Assembly: GCA_037952775.1 (NCBI GenBank)
Contig: JBANAY010000003.1
Location: 1,984,001 to 2,048,000 of the forward strand
Length of the DNA: 64,000 nt
Direction: 5' to 3'
Source of the DNA: Clonostachys chloroleuca
Taxonomy: Eukaryota > Ascomycota > Sordariomycetes > Hypocreales > Bionectriaceae
Positions 12,979 to 24,199 of the stretch are shown piece after piece. The number at the start of each line of letters is the position of its first letter. Position 1 is the first letter of the stretch. The position numbers and the translations under genes are program-made. Below the pieces are notes generated by a model that did no database searches, was not told the DNA's origin, and saw nothing but the letters and a program-made list of their open reading frames with translations.

Positions 12979-14613
12979 TCAAGGCAGTCTCGCCTCCACG
13001 ACCTGCAACCGATCGTCAATACTCCCCACGGCTCGCGCCAGATCCACCACGTTGAGGCACAATTCGGTGAGTCGACTTGTGACTTCGCTCTGGTTTCCAT
13101 GATGGCTTGGTGACTGGGCCAACTGTTTCTCGGGCGCGGAATTCCTTCGGGACGCCAGCAAAAATCGTGGTTCGACGGCCTGGTGCAGTCTATCCCACAG
13201 AGTCCCATACTCCATGATGTAGAACTCCTCAAACGTGGTGAACCCGATCTGGAGAAGAAGATCAGATGGCATGGCGTCAACCAGGGCACGAGTATACTGA
13301 ATGGATACCCAATAGTCCTCCCCGATGAGCGTCTGGGTCAAAGAGCGATGCTTGTAGAGCCAGTCATACACATCCACGGGTGCCGTTGGCCTCTCGAGAT
13401 GGAGCTTGCTGAGTCCCTCGACGGCAAATCCTGGGCGTGTCGTATCGTCGGCTGCGAATCGCTGCTGCAGTTTTCGCTTGAACGACTCCCAGGTTTGACC
13501 CGTGGAAAGGGCCTGGACAAGGGGCCGGAGGGGCCTGATGGTGAATGTGATGAAGATGCCCACCCGACGATCGGTCGAGACCAATCCGTGGTCCAGCTCG
13601 AGATCGAGAGTCTTGAGATATTCTGACACGTCGTAGCCATCAAACTCTCCGATGTGTAGTCTGGTGCTGGGTCGTTGGGTGTCCAAGACCCGAACAGCAG
13701 GCTCAGCAGGGACCTCGAGGGCAGGGGCCTCAAGCACTTCGGGGACCTGGACGGTAGCTGTGACTTTGGGCCCCTTTCCATCCCGCGCGCTGGCGGTCTC
13801 TAGGGTGCTCCAGGGTGCTTCGAAGACATGGTTTGCCCTCGATATCGAGTCATTGTGATAATGATGTATCTCGTCCACATGACCATTGTGATAGCGAGGC
13901 ACCTCCTCAACATGAACGATGTGAGCTTCCGTGGCGTTGACTTCGGCCACACCGGTGGGTGGGAGGAAGGCGTCAATGGCATGGATGAGAGGAGTGGATT
14001 CCGAGTTTTCGTGCTCATGCTCATGCTCATGCTCATGTTCTTGCTCACGCCTAGGTAGCCTGGGCGTTGCTAAGTTAGCAAGTCTAGGAGTGCCCATCCG
14101 AGGCGTTACAGGGGCCAACTCATGAGCCGCAACACTCGACTCAAGAGCCAGATGGTTACTGGATAGGTGGTTGCCGGTCAGATGGTTGCTAGAGTCGTTC
14201 TCTTTCTGATATGGTTTCTTCTTCTTCTTTGAACGCTTGGACGACTTGTCAGATGAGTCTTGGCGTAAATCACTGTGACTCGCGGTCAAGGACGCATATG
14301 AAGGCGCGGGGTCTTTGCCTTCGGAGTCTAGCCCTGGTGCTTGCGGCTGGGAGGCCGGCCTGGCTTGACTGTCTTCATTTCCCGCGCCTTGATGCGGGGC
14401 CCCGATTGGCATCTGATCTTGAAAGCTGCTAGTTGCCCAGTCCCCCGGCTCGGAAGGCTCATATTCGGCGGTGGAGTTGTGGCCGAACTGCGAGGCGGCA
14501 GGCAAGCTGTTGTGCGACGGGGCAGCCTTGTGGTGGTCGCCCCTCTGGCCTCTCTTGCGGATGCGCTTCGGCTTACCGGCGCGAGGAAATGAAGGTTCTG
14601 TGAAGGGGGACAT
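12979..14613 (-). CDS. Protein with retrotransposon gag-like domain and long disordered N-terminus
   Basis: The open frame gives 544 residues from the ATG at 14613 (575 from an upstream in-frame ATG at 14706, which looks like leader). Residues 1 to about 300 are low-complexity: basic patches including KKKKK, Ser/Pro/His-rich stretches, and a His-Glu dipeptide repeat. The region from about 305 to 470 is folded-looking and resembles a Ty3/gypsy-type gag capsid: an F-x-G-x-D-V-x-E-Y-L-K-T start, then W-E-S-F-K-x-x-L-x-x-R-F, then a helical segment. The C-terminus is a predicted coiled coil. There is no zinc knuckle, protease, reverse transcriptase or LTR nearby, so this is not an active element. 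It may be a domesticated capsid gene or a retained fragment. Function is unknown, and the gag assignment is inference from pattern. Confidence 0.55.
   Translation of the reverse strand: MSPFTEPSFPRAGKPKRIRKRGQRGDHHKAAPSHNSLPAASQFGHNSTAEYEPSEPGDWATSSFQDQMPIGAPHQGAGNEDSQARPASQPQAPGLDSEGKDPAPSYASLTASHSDLRQDSSDKSSKRSKKKKKPYQKENDSSNHLTGNHLSSNHLALESSVAAHELAPVTPRMGTPRLANLATPRLPRREQEHEHEHEHEHENSESTPLIHAIDAFLPPTGVAEVNATEAHIVHVEEVPRYHNGHVDEIHHYHNDSISRANHVFEAPWSTLETASARDGKGPKVTATVQVPEVLEAPALEVPAEPAVRVLDTQRPSTRLHIGEFDGYDVSEYLKTLDLELDHGLVSTDRRVGIFITFTIRPLRPLVQALSTGQTWESFKRKLQQRFAADDTTRPGFAVEGLSKLHLERPTAPVDVYDWLYKHRSLTQTLIGEDYWVSIQYTRALVDAMPSDLLLQIGFTTFEEFYIMEYGTLWDRLHQAVEPRFLLASRRNSAPEKQLAQSPSHHGNQSEVTSRLTELCLNVVDLARAVGSIDDRLQVVEARLP
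14011..14045 (-). repeat. Hexanucleotide repeat coding a His-Glu dipeptide run
   Basis: Tandem GCTCAT units on the plus strand encode alternating Glu-His on the minus strand, inside the disordered N-terminus of the gag-like protein. The run could bind metal ions or simply be slippage-prone DNA. Confidence 0.85.
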
Positions 14614-17602
14614 GGTTGTCGCCCGGGAATGCAGAAATGACTGCTGTCTGGAATATTGTCGCCCGGGACCTGGTCTGTTCTGGCAAGAAAGCCGCTCTGT
14701 GCCCAACTTTGCGACAGAGAAAACACGGCTGCAGACACGTATGACGCCTCAGCAAGCGTCCACATACAAGGCAAGGGTCGGGCAGGAAGCTCGTGCCCTC
14801 TAGGTTAGGGCAGCTCTAGTCAGAACCAGACGTTAAAATAGCTCCTCTACTTCCATCGTCTGGCAGATCGACAGGGGGAAATGGGGCGGTTGCGACCATT
14901 TATCCACCAAGCCCCTGCTAAAGTTCTTCCTTCGTGTTGGCACATTTTGAGCTGAAGATCTGGTGATAACATTTTGAATATGTCACAAGGTTGCCATGAA
15001 GACCTGATACAATACACCGATCATGATATCGAACACGCCATTTAGCACACGTATACTTGATTCTAAATCACGTAAACTCATATGGCAACCTCCATCTTCA
15101 GTGAACGAGCGAGAATGTCATCTATTTCAGGTCAAAATGGTCACAGCTTTCATTGGTGATGTCAAGCTTCACCTCACAACCCCCAACAAACTAAAATAAC
15201 ACCTGGCCAAGGCGCGAATTATTAGCGATGAAGATACACAATTCATTTGGAATGGAAAAGAATGGTGCCGAAGGCTTTCAATGGCTTGATATACGATATC
15301 ATCGTTTCGAGTCTCAAAGAAGCTCTGATTCTCTTGATATCTGTGGGCGAAACTAGTCTATTATTTGGCTCATTTATGCGCTGAATTAAATATCATTATA
15401 TCTCGTGCAATTGGAGCATTCAATCGAATGTCCTGGCCGCAATTGCGACCATAATAGCGGGAGGAGAGCCGCCTCTTTGGCTCTAGGCACTTCTCCTCTA
15501 GCAAAACATCTTATGACATATTATTTTTTTTTAGATAAAAATGGCGCTACATCTTATAGTGCACTGTAGCACGTTCTATCAACGATAATTTTTTAAAGCT
15601 GAGTGCAGCCAATAGATGTTTTCTGTAGGTCAAACTGGCGAGTAAGTCTTGATTTGTGATCGCACTTGGTAGTACTGGAGTTCGCAAGGGCGATATCATC
15701 ACACAATATGACTTTAGCAGTGCTGTCTAATACCAGAAAGAGGTTAAGTCTGTCTAGGCTGGATAGATGTGTCGAAGATTATTCAATTGTTGCACTGGGT
15801 TGACGTAGTGTCGGAAATTTTTACCTTGTAGCGGAGGTCTATGCCAATAGGTCCTAAATCAAGCAGATTCAAGGCATGGAGGTCGAAGAATAGAGAGGAA
15901 TACCCATAGAACTATCTCCGGGTGTACCTAGATGGCAATATTCGGGTGATTTGGAGGGTCGGATAGACCAGAGATGACCTCGCGCAAGATCATTGTGTGA
16001 CTCCATCATACTAGGATGAATTGTATTCCAATTACCATACTTGGATGAATCAAATTGCTTGATTTAAACATTCTCTCTATTGAAGCTATGGCGAGATCGT
16101 CTTCTCTATCCTAAGTAAGTTCAAGTCGAAAGCATTGGGCGTGATCATAGGGCACTCTGGAAATCACACAACACGGCGAGTTTACTCTTGTTGATCGGTG
16201 TAGACGCGAGAAACACTGAGGCCAGGGCTGAATTCCGTATCATGCTGATGAAATACGCCTCATGCAGGCGCACAGGATTCTGAAACATTCCGGCTGTCCC
16301 AGCGCGGGACCTGAATGCCAATAGAAGTCCAGCTACAGACTTGGCAACCCGTGTCCAGCCCACAGTTGTCCGATTCGCCCTCTGAGAGATGCAGCGAGGG
16401 GAATCTTGGGATCGACTCTCTGATCAGTTCCCCATTGGGTAGACACCATGCTGGATTGTGCCTGAGGGACGGACGGGTCGTGTTCCAATGCCACGAGGGC
16501 AGATCGCACGTGAGGAATGCCTTTCTCCCACCGCTTTACGACATTGATGGGAATGGTAAGATTATGGCCACATTATAGGTAAGACACCATCCAATGATGC
16601 TGAAAATTGTTGCACCCCACGAGATGCAGGTCTGATGGCTTGATTCAAGCTCAACTAGCATCTTAGGTGAGATGCGGTATCTAGCATCGATATTACTGAG
16701 ACAATAATATTCCTCATTCAATTGAACTTATCTCGCAACGGCAACGGTGGAGAGCCCCGCCTTCACTCATCTTTGTTCTCAATCTGGGCAGGTGTTGCGA
16801 AGCTATAGTCCTGCAGGTCATTACATTCAGGGCCCGGGACTCCACGTGGAGCGAGCTTAAACTGGCAACCTCTGCGGTTACATTGTGATCATCGTAGAGG
16901 CAGAGCATAAAAAAGTCTTAAACTAAATGTTCGATGGCATCACGGATTGGTTGCCCATTCGAGGGGGGGACCGGCCGGGACGTTGATCCCAGGTCCCGCC
17001 GGGTGTTGGTTGCCTCTACATGACGGCATGTGCAGGAGGATTTGAGGTTAAATGGAGCCTGGTTCAGCTTTAATCCGTATAAAGTGTTGCGGTGTGGCAC
17101 GGCTTCTAAAAAGGAAGCGCCCCTGCTCAGCCGTGCCGATCTCGTGGAGCCACTCATGGTAGTCTCTCGCCTGCAGAGCATCTGAGATGCTTGGCCAACA
17201 TCAGATCAACAATGCCCAAGTTCACAAGTTCACCACCTTGCAGAGTATGCTCCACCAGTCTATGGATCGTTGCCACCTCACCTGAACATTATGAAACTGC
17301 AGAGCGACAAGAGCAAGCAGCTATCCGTAATGAGAGGCCGTAGCGTACATGTCTTAACGCGTGAGGGGAGCTTGGCAGATGTTGTGTGCTCTGACAACGC
17401 TCCCGGATTCGTCGATTTGTGGCTTGTGGCTTCTTGAGTATGCCTCTAAAGCATGCATGTTGGGTTCAGCCGTGATGGTCGTCGAGGAGGAGGCATCGAG
17501 CATACTCGAAATGGTCAGCTCGGGCGAATCTGTCCCGCTCCTTTCCCGACCTTTGCTCGATATATTTGATTCTCAAAACGCGATATTTGATTCTCTCGCG
17601 TG
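14614..17602. other. Gene-poor, AT-rich intergenic region
   Basis: About 3 kb without a convincing gene. The segment 14950-16130 is strikingly AT-rich compared with neighbouring coding DNA and has no long open frame, which fits old repeat-derived DNA. From 16300 to 17500 composition is more balanced, with only short frames lacking signatures. Confidence 0.5.
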
Positions 17603-17609
17603 TATATAA
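17603..17609 (+). promoter_or_regulatory. TATA box of the small secreted protein gene
   Basis: TATATAA lies 147 bases upstream of the start codon at 17750. A CT-rich and CA-rich leader follows. A clean TATA box suggests strong or inducible expression. Confidence 0.6.
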
Positions 17610-17749
17610 GGCGTCCATGATTCCCTCAAGCTTCGACCTTGAACTCATCACAACCAGCACAGCAAGCACACCGAAGCCTCTCTCAAGACCAAAACATCAA
17701 GCTCAAGTTTCTACCCACTTCCTTCTTTCCCAACCACCATACCATCAAG

Positions 17750-18391
17750 ATGCGTTTCTTCTACTCCTTCTTCCTCCTCGCGGTCACAGCCCTCGTCTCC
17801 GCCGCGTCCATCAAGCAGGACATGGACCTCCTCAAGCGTGAGATTGACGCTGCTGCCGTCTTCGGGCAGGTTGAGATCGTCCCTGTTCCTCTGGACGGCA
17901 ACCTCACCAAGCTCGAGTTCACCGTCGACGGTAACTTCGAGGGCACCCTGATCCAGACCGAAGATGGCGGAGGTACGCTCCTTCAAATCTCACCCCCTTT
18001 TAGCTAGACCATCTTTGCTAACGTATATCGAACTACAGTCGAGGCCTTTGACGCCGAAGGCAAGCCAATCGATCTTGACGAGACCGTCTTTGACGAGTTC
18101 CTTGAGAATGCCCCCGTCAGCAAGCGGTTCTACCTTGCCATCATCCGCATCATCGGCGCTCTCCTCGTCCGATGGGGACAGCGTGCTTGGGCTTTCTTCG
18201 CCTGCATTGGCTGGAACGCCACCCTCCTCAACTGCGCTGACAAGGTATGTGGGAAAAATGTATCTGCTGATGATAACCAACGCTAACGATGGCAATTCAA
18301 GTTTGTGACCTGTGCTTCGCGCGGTACCGCACCTTGGGCTTGTGCTTCTGGCCTCCTGTGCGTTGGAAAGGCTGGCAAGAACTGCGTCTAA
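17750..18391 (+). CDS. Small secreted precursor with Kex2 site and cationic six-cysteine C-terminal peptide
   Basis: Three exons (17750-17972, 18039-18244, 18302-18391) encode 172 residues. The signal peptide is MRFFYSFFLLAVTALVSA. An acidic pro-region follows up to Lys103-Arg104, a typical Kex2 cleavage site. The remaining 68 residues are basic (about seven Lys/Arg against one Asp), contain four Trp, and have six cysteines at 130, 140, 147, 157, 163 and 171, enough for three disulfide bonds. The arrangement (acidic pro-part, dibasic cut, cationic disulfide peptide) is that of secreted antimicrobial or effector peptides and some killer-type proteins. I do not recognise a named family, so function is open. 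The introns are 66 and 57 bp and both junctions keep phase. Confidence 0.8.
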
Positions 18392-18981
18392 ACCACGTTG
18401 TACTTGTAGAGCCAGTGCTGGGAGCCGTTTGGCCTGGACTGAGGAGTAGATGCAGTGAGGAGACGTGGCAAGCGAAAGAGAAAGGGGAACGTCAGTTTGT
18501 GAAGATGTAGTTGTCAACATCTGGAGTGGAGTAGGCATACAGAAAGATGGAGAGTAGTGATTTGGGGGAATACTGTTCTGTATGTGGCATAAACACGACT
18601 ATGACAGGTAGCTTATGTAGGTGCTGAATTCAGATGGTAGAAAACTTTGTTTATTCTTCCACTTGCGCATGCGTCAGCAAGTGACACAATGTCTAAAATT
18701 GAAAATACAGGCTGTAAAAGATCATCACAATATGCAAGAGGTGTGGTGAGCGAGTCAAGTTTGCCAGTGCATCACGTTCAGGCACTGTCCTAACCCAGAG
18801 TGTCCGCTTACCCTGTCAACCTGCGGTAAAATCGTAACCTGCTCGGCGATGAGAGACCAATATCCCAAATTGCTCTTGTTTCAAGGGCTAAGCCAGCCGG
18901 CAGGTGTGTGTGACAGTTTGAAGTTTCCGTGCCACTGCTCCCTGTGCAACCCACCACCCAAGATTATCGGGCCAGGACAGG
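18392..18981. other. Intergenic between convergent genes
   Basis: The 3' flanks of the small secreted protein gene (+) and the first Fig1-like gene (-) meet here. I see no additional gene. Confidence 0.5.
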
Positions 18982-20023
18982 CTACGGTTGCTCAGCAGCA
19001 ATGTTGCGTCCCCCAAAAGGAAGGAGAAGGGTGAGAAAGGCACAACAGACCAATGAAAAGCTCGCCCAGCCGAGCGCCACCGCTGCAGGGCCGAGATGGC
19101 ACGCGATTGCACCAAAAGCCAGGTTCTTTACCAGGAATGAGGAGGTTGTGCCCACGAGATTCTGCCAGAGGGCGGCGGTGAATGCGGCAGAGGTGGCGAA
19201 GAACATCGATATGGCGAAACACGTAAAAGATAGCGAGCGGTTTAGAAAGATTGAGAAGATGGTTGACGAAGCTGATCCTTCCGATTTGGAAGAGACAGAA
19301 GCTACCAGTGCACCGATGAATGTTGCGAAGAGAATGGCAGCGCCGAGGAATCTGTGAAACTAGGTTAGTGATATGATTCTTTTGTGGGATAGTTCATGTG
19401 GAAGCCTACACAAAGGTGGACGAGACTGCATCAGACCGGAGCTGATTCCCAAGCCAGAGCAAGTTGAGAGGATCAGTCTGCCCCGAGGATTTGAGAGATT
19501 TGACTATGTCGAGAGGACGAGGGCTGCAAATGAAAGAGTCCGATCTGGATATAGCACATAGACCGAAATAACTGACTCTGACCTCTTTGATGTTCGAGTT
19601 GTCCGAGATGCGATCTCTGAAAATGGCATCCAACGCCTGGTTGCTGGCCATCTGGTTCGGCGCAGTGTCGTATGAGAGCGACAGTATGTGCAGATCACGG
19701 GTTATATTGAAAGATGAAGTACACCCGGAAAGTAATATTGCTACCCTCTTGTAAGCATAAATTAAGAAGCCGGATGAAATATCGTGGTGGAGGATATCGT
19801 CCTACCTAGCGAGGTGCTTGATATAATGAGAACAAGCCCTCGTAGATATGCCCATGGCCACCGGCGTGCTGTAAGTGAAAACCATCAGTAGAGCTAGTCG
19901 AATGAAAGAATCAAACCAATCGATAAAAAGCTCCTTACCTTGCTGCCCAGCGGCCGCAGAACCATCCGGGGATGTGGATCGTAGTAGGGGCGTCATTTCG
20001 CTCGACATACTGGGGAAGGACAT
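18982..20023 (-). CDS. Fig1-like four-span membrane protein A
   Basis: Four exons on the minus strand (20023-19939, 19868-19806, 19740-19410, 19351-18982) join in phase to give 282 residues. There is a short cytosolic N-terminus, a first membrane segment near residues 33-55, a large extracellular loop to about 158, and then three more membrane segments. The loop contains SYFGLC followed by a second Cys (F-I-C), matching the claudin-like G-phi-phi-G-x-C(n)C signature of fungal Fig1 proteins except that the first Gly is Ser. Fig1 proteins take part in low-affinity calcium influx and cell fusion during mating or hyphal contact. That role is inferred here. The introns are 70, 65 and 58 bp. The gene faces Fig1-like gene B across 317 bp. 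Confidence 0.75.
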
Positions 20024-20340
20024 AGATTGATCCCACGTTGAAAGGGCGACACAGGTTAGACCCGGAGGAAGAAGCCCAGCAGCCTGATCGCCCTGCTGAA
20101 TGGAGTGCTTACAGGTTTGTTATCTTGTGCGCTGTTCACCTTGCAGCCTCACTCCCCGCACAAGCGGCCCAACCAAAGCCAAATGGACCAACCCGAGCGA
20201 CAGCGCACGCAAAGGCGGGCCATGTCACCGCCTCTTCCCCTCCAAACGTTCCACCGTCAAGATGCCTCGTTTCCCTACTAGATCTGTGTGTTTTCGCGAT
20301 ACAAGCTCCTGTCCAGCAAAAAAAAGGTGTTTTCCGAAAT
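20024..20340. promoter_or_regulatory. Shared divergent promoter of the two Fig1-like genes
   Basis: Only 317 bases separate the two start codons, so both genes probably use one regulatory region. I see no obvious TATA box in either direction, and no other gene fits here. Confidence 0.55.
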
Positions 20341-21455
20341 ATGCTGTCCGCATGGCGTCGTTGGCGCTGGCCGCCTACACCTAGTACAGAACCCGAGAGC
20401 ACAGAACCCGAGACTGAAGATACTGAGGGAGAAGACCAAGATGAGAGCGTATTTTCCGGCGAGATGACGCCTGCGGATACACTTTCAGATACTACCGGCG
20501 CCTCAACCGCAGAGACTGCCTGTGAGTTCTCGATCGTTGACCGAACTGGAGAGGATATCGCTGACGGATGAGTTATCGCAGCCACCGACCCTTCCGACGA
20601 GTATCCCGTGCCGATTCTTGGATTTCATCATGTTCTGATGATCATCAGCGCGATATCCCTCGTTGGCCTGGGTCTGACTCTTGGCGGATGCTCAAGAACA
20701 GGCACTCTCCAGAACTTCCACCTTCTTTCCATATCGTATCGACCAGACATCGCACCGATAAATGCCAGAAGCCCGCTCATGCTAAACGACACGCTGCCGG
20801 ATATCTTGCATCAATGGACGTTGAAGGGTGTAGATGAACCGATGCGAGCAGAGGCTGTGCAGGTGGGATACTGGTCTATATGCGTGAAGCTCCACCAGGG
20901 AGACTGGCAATGCCGACTTCGGCAGCCTGCTGCCCATATCGCTGACCCATTGCGCATTGTTGAGGCTGCATTCGACTTTCAGAAGCATGTGACATCCTCT
21001 GTTCTTGTGTACGTGACTGTGAATATAATAGCATACTGCGACACCCATCTTCACCAGGCCGAATCCGCTAATCTTTCGTTTATTACAGAATACTGGGTGT
21101 AGTATTTACGCTGTCGAATCTCGTAGTCCTGCTCCTGTTTCCAGGCTGGAACACCCCCGACGACGGGTCTGACGAACCCAAGCCCTACCCTTCTTCTCAG
21201 TATGCAACTGTGCTTGTTTTGGCAAATGGCCTTGCCGGGGCCATGCTGTACATTGGAATGGTGTGGCAGCAGATCGCCATCGCCTCAGCAGGCACGATTA
21301 TAGAAGGTCTGAGATACGGCTCTGTTGAGGTACAGATAGGCATCACAGCGGCTACCCTTGGCTGGCTTGGCGTTTTTTTATCTTGTCTCTGTATGCTCGG
21401 AGGAATTTTGATGGGCGTGTCGCTGCATTTGGTAGATGAGCTGTCTCAAGACTGA
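20341..21455 (+). CDS. Fig1-like four-span membrane protein B
   Basis: Three exons (20341-20521, 20582-21008, 21089-21455) give 324 residues. The N-terminal 60 residues are acidic and Ser/Thr/Glu-rich. The first membrane segment lies near residues 70-95. An extracellular loop carries GYWSIC followed by a second Cys (D-W-Q-C) near residue 155. Three more membrane segments follow (about 197-222, 237-262, 285-315). The loop motif matches the Fig1 claudin-like signature except that the second Gly is Ser, the reverse of gene A. The ATG at 20341 was chosen because it gives a plausible cytosolic start and the following intron (GTGAGT to TCGCAG, 60 bp) removes an in-frame stop. The second intron is 80 bp. 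A role in calcium entry or fusion is inferred from family only. Confidence 0.72.
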
Positions 21456-24199
21456 GAAACTGGTAGATGGGCCTTGACTGGGGTAATGATTTACTCCAAG
21501 CGTTTGTTTTCCGACGGCGTAGCTGATATTGAAGGCACGAATACGACACATATCTTGTATAACAGCCACGTTTGGCTCGTAGAATCTGCCTTGTATATTT
21601 GTAGCAGGGTAGGTTGGTTCTTATCGATGATACTATTAGCCCACGCCATCCAATAAGTCAGCCACTTGCAATAACTTCTCAGGTTAAGACGAGTATCTGG
21701 TCAGCCGACAGCCCCTTACAGGGGCTTTGACACTGAAAACCGACTGCACCTGCTTCTGAACGCGGTGCCACCCGTCGCAACGAGAGAACCCTGAGGTCTT
21801 CTCCCTGTAAGGCGGTGCCCGCGAGGAATCAGCCTTTGTCACCGAGGTAGACGTTATTCCGCTCCATGGAAGGTGGCTTAATGGTCACGGCTGGGCTGAA
21901 GAAGCTTATCCTTAGACTAGACCCCTAAGACGAGAATGCCAAAGTGAGAATCGATCCGGGGAGAGCCTGAATGCCCCGAATAAGTCAATTATAGTGTAGA
22001 GGTAAGGTTAATAGAAACCTAAATATTGACAGCCGGCTGGACTCCAGCTGCTCGGGACGGTTTGAGCTAAGGTTGAACGTGGAATAAGCTTATACCAGCA
22101 TGCAATCGCATGCCCACATATGGATCAATTGGAACCAATCTTGACAGCATTCCTGAGCTTGAATCGTTGTGATTCGGGAGTCAAGCTGTCCCCCCCCCCA
22201 AGGACAGTGTTGGCACTGTCAACGAACGTTCTAGCCGCATTACGGCAAGCTGCTCTCACTACAGATTGTGATAGATTAGTCTACGGAGTATTCCGTACCC
22301 TTGACGAGAGGTTGTTGCCTCCCCGCAAAGAGCAAAAGCCACCAGTCCGCTGGAGCGGTCCCGACCCCTCAGCGTTCTGCGAGTGGATGCGCCCCAGGTG
22401 GCCTAACACCGCCGGGGCTATGTACCTGGACATATCAATGCTGATTTTCGAAGCGAGCCGAGAGAGGAGCCAATCTGACATAAGGCGAGCACAGGCAAGA
22501 CATCGTTCGCTGCACGAAGGGGTGGCTCAACGGCTTGCCGGCGTACGCGCGTCGGAGGGAAAGTTTTAACGAACAGAGCATTTCGATCTAGTGCAAACCT
22601 GTTTTCCTTCTCGAAGGCCGCGACATAGAATACGACTACGTAGGGGCTGAGCATCGCGAAAACTAGGTAGCTCGGAGATCTACGACAACTTGCTTAGTTA
22701 GCAATGGTGTGTGGCTTGTGTGGGTGGCGATAGAAGACTGGGTTTGGTGGTTTATTTTTGGGCACACGGCGAGGGCCATCAACTCCGCTGCACGGACAAG
22801 ATGGTCATTCGGGAGCTCGCTCTTGTCCATGGCAGAATGCGATGGTGAGAAGCGCCAAGACCGAGCGCATGACCGCTGGTTCCATCAGATGGGCATAATG
22901 ACGCAGAGCCGCGTCGACTTCTCGGCAATAGTGACTTTTGCTAAGCATGAACTGCGCCCTGGGCTGTTGTCATTGTCCTACGAGTTGCCCCAAGCAGGGT
23001 TGGGGTACCCGGCGATAAGGTTCCATGGATGATGGGATGAGATAATGAGCAAAATTAGCATTGGGACGCATTCAATTTTTTTTCTCGCTGGTGGCGCTCA
23101 ATAGACCTGAATATGGGTGCTGGTCTGGACTAGGACTGCTGTCGGCTGACAGATCTAGCTCTGATAGAGCTTCAGCTGAGCGTAGCGGCTGAGTGTAGCG
23201 GATGCAAGTTGGCAATGGATTGGGAACTGGGCAGGCACTTGCAGCCGCCGTTCTTTCTCGACGGATGCCACTGGCAAGTGTCAAGATGGAGCGAGATATA
23301 ATTTCCTCGCCGCGGACGCTGATTGGCCTGGCGCTGTAGCGAATTTGGAAGGAAATCCTGTGGCCAAATGGCGATGGGCGGCAATAGGCTCGATATGATG
23401 CTGGCCAAGTCCTTAATATTTGGTGATCATGGCCACTGTGAGGATGGAACCAGCAGGTGAAACACTGGGGCTCCACCGTGGTCTACGAGCGATCGCAGGA
23501 CACTCGGCTGAACCCTTGTGAGGCAGACGGTAGCCCAGCAAAGAGCCTAGCGCACCACCACGACGTTGTACTGCCACCGCTCGGGGCTGACGGGGCCCAT
23601 GTGCAGTGCCCCCTTATAATTACAGGCCATGGCCTAAGAAGGTAGCGACGACGCGAGTGGGGACCATTACAATTGCTGAGGTGCAGTTCTATGTGCGCAA
23701 TTGCCCATCGCCCCGCCTCCACTTGGCTGCATGTGTTGCTAGGCCAGCCACTGAAACCCATCTTGAGCTCCGACCAACTTCTCCTCGACCTTGTTTGTTC
23801 CTGTGGTCATTTGAAACCTTCTCCCGCCGCCTCTGAGCTTGTTCGCAGCCATCCTCGGGCATTTTGTTTCAAAGATCCCACCTGCACCACCCCTAATTCT
23901 TTGTGTTCCTTTGTTCCAAGAAAGATAGGTCCTCGGCGAGCGAGTCCAATCCAAGAAGCCACGTTTTGTCCTCGCCCATCGCATCGCATCGCACCGCACC
24001 CTCCGTCCGTGGGCCCTTGCAGCATTCCACCCGTACTGAGTCCAGGAACCGAGACCCTTCTACTACACCTTGACACACCTAACGATTCGCCCTTTGTTAC
24101 AGACCGGTGGTCTTGGTTGTTCCCACACTATTCTGGGCTGGGCAGCCGACTGGTGACGACGACAACCACACATAACAAGGGCATGAAAGTTCTGAAACC
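21456..24199. other. Gene-poor region and chitin synthase leader
   Basis: About 2.7 kb without a gene I can support. Two open frames (22120-22569 and 22709-23032) show no signature. From about 23750 to 24199 the plus strand is C/T-rich with many CTCC and CCTT runs, which fits a long 5' leader and core promoter for the chitin synthase gene. Confidence 0.5.

Noticed and set aside
12979..14706. Complete LTR retrotransposon around the gag-like gene
   Set aside because: No reverse transcriptase, integrase or terminal repeats are found in the flanks from 10.7 to 17.7 kb.
19802..20023. Unspliced 73-codon frame at the start of Fig1-like gene A
   Set aside because: It reads through a clear intron (GTAAGG to ACTTACAG); splicing restores a transmembrane segment and the conserved loop.
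22120..22569. 149-codon open frame on the plus strand
   Set aside because: Starts in a plausible context but contains a 10-base C run, shows no domain and has no promoter or splice support. It may be a chance frame in GC-richer DNA.
22709..23032. 107-codon open frame rich in Trp near its start
   Set aside because: No signature, no neighbouring exon with matching phase, and unusual residue composition.
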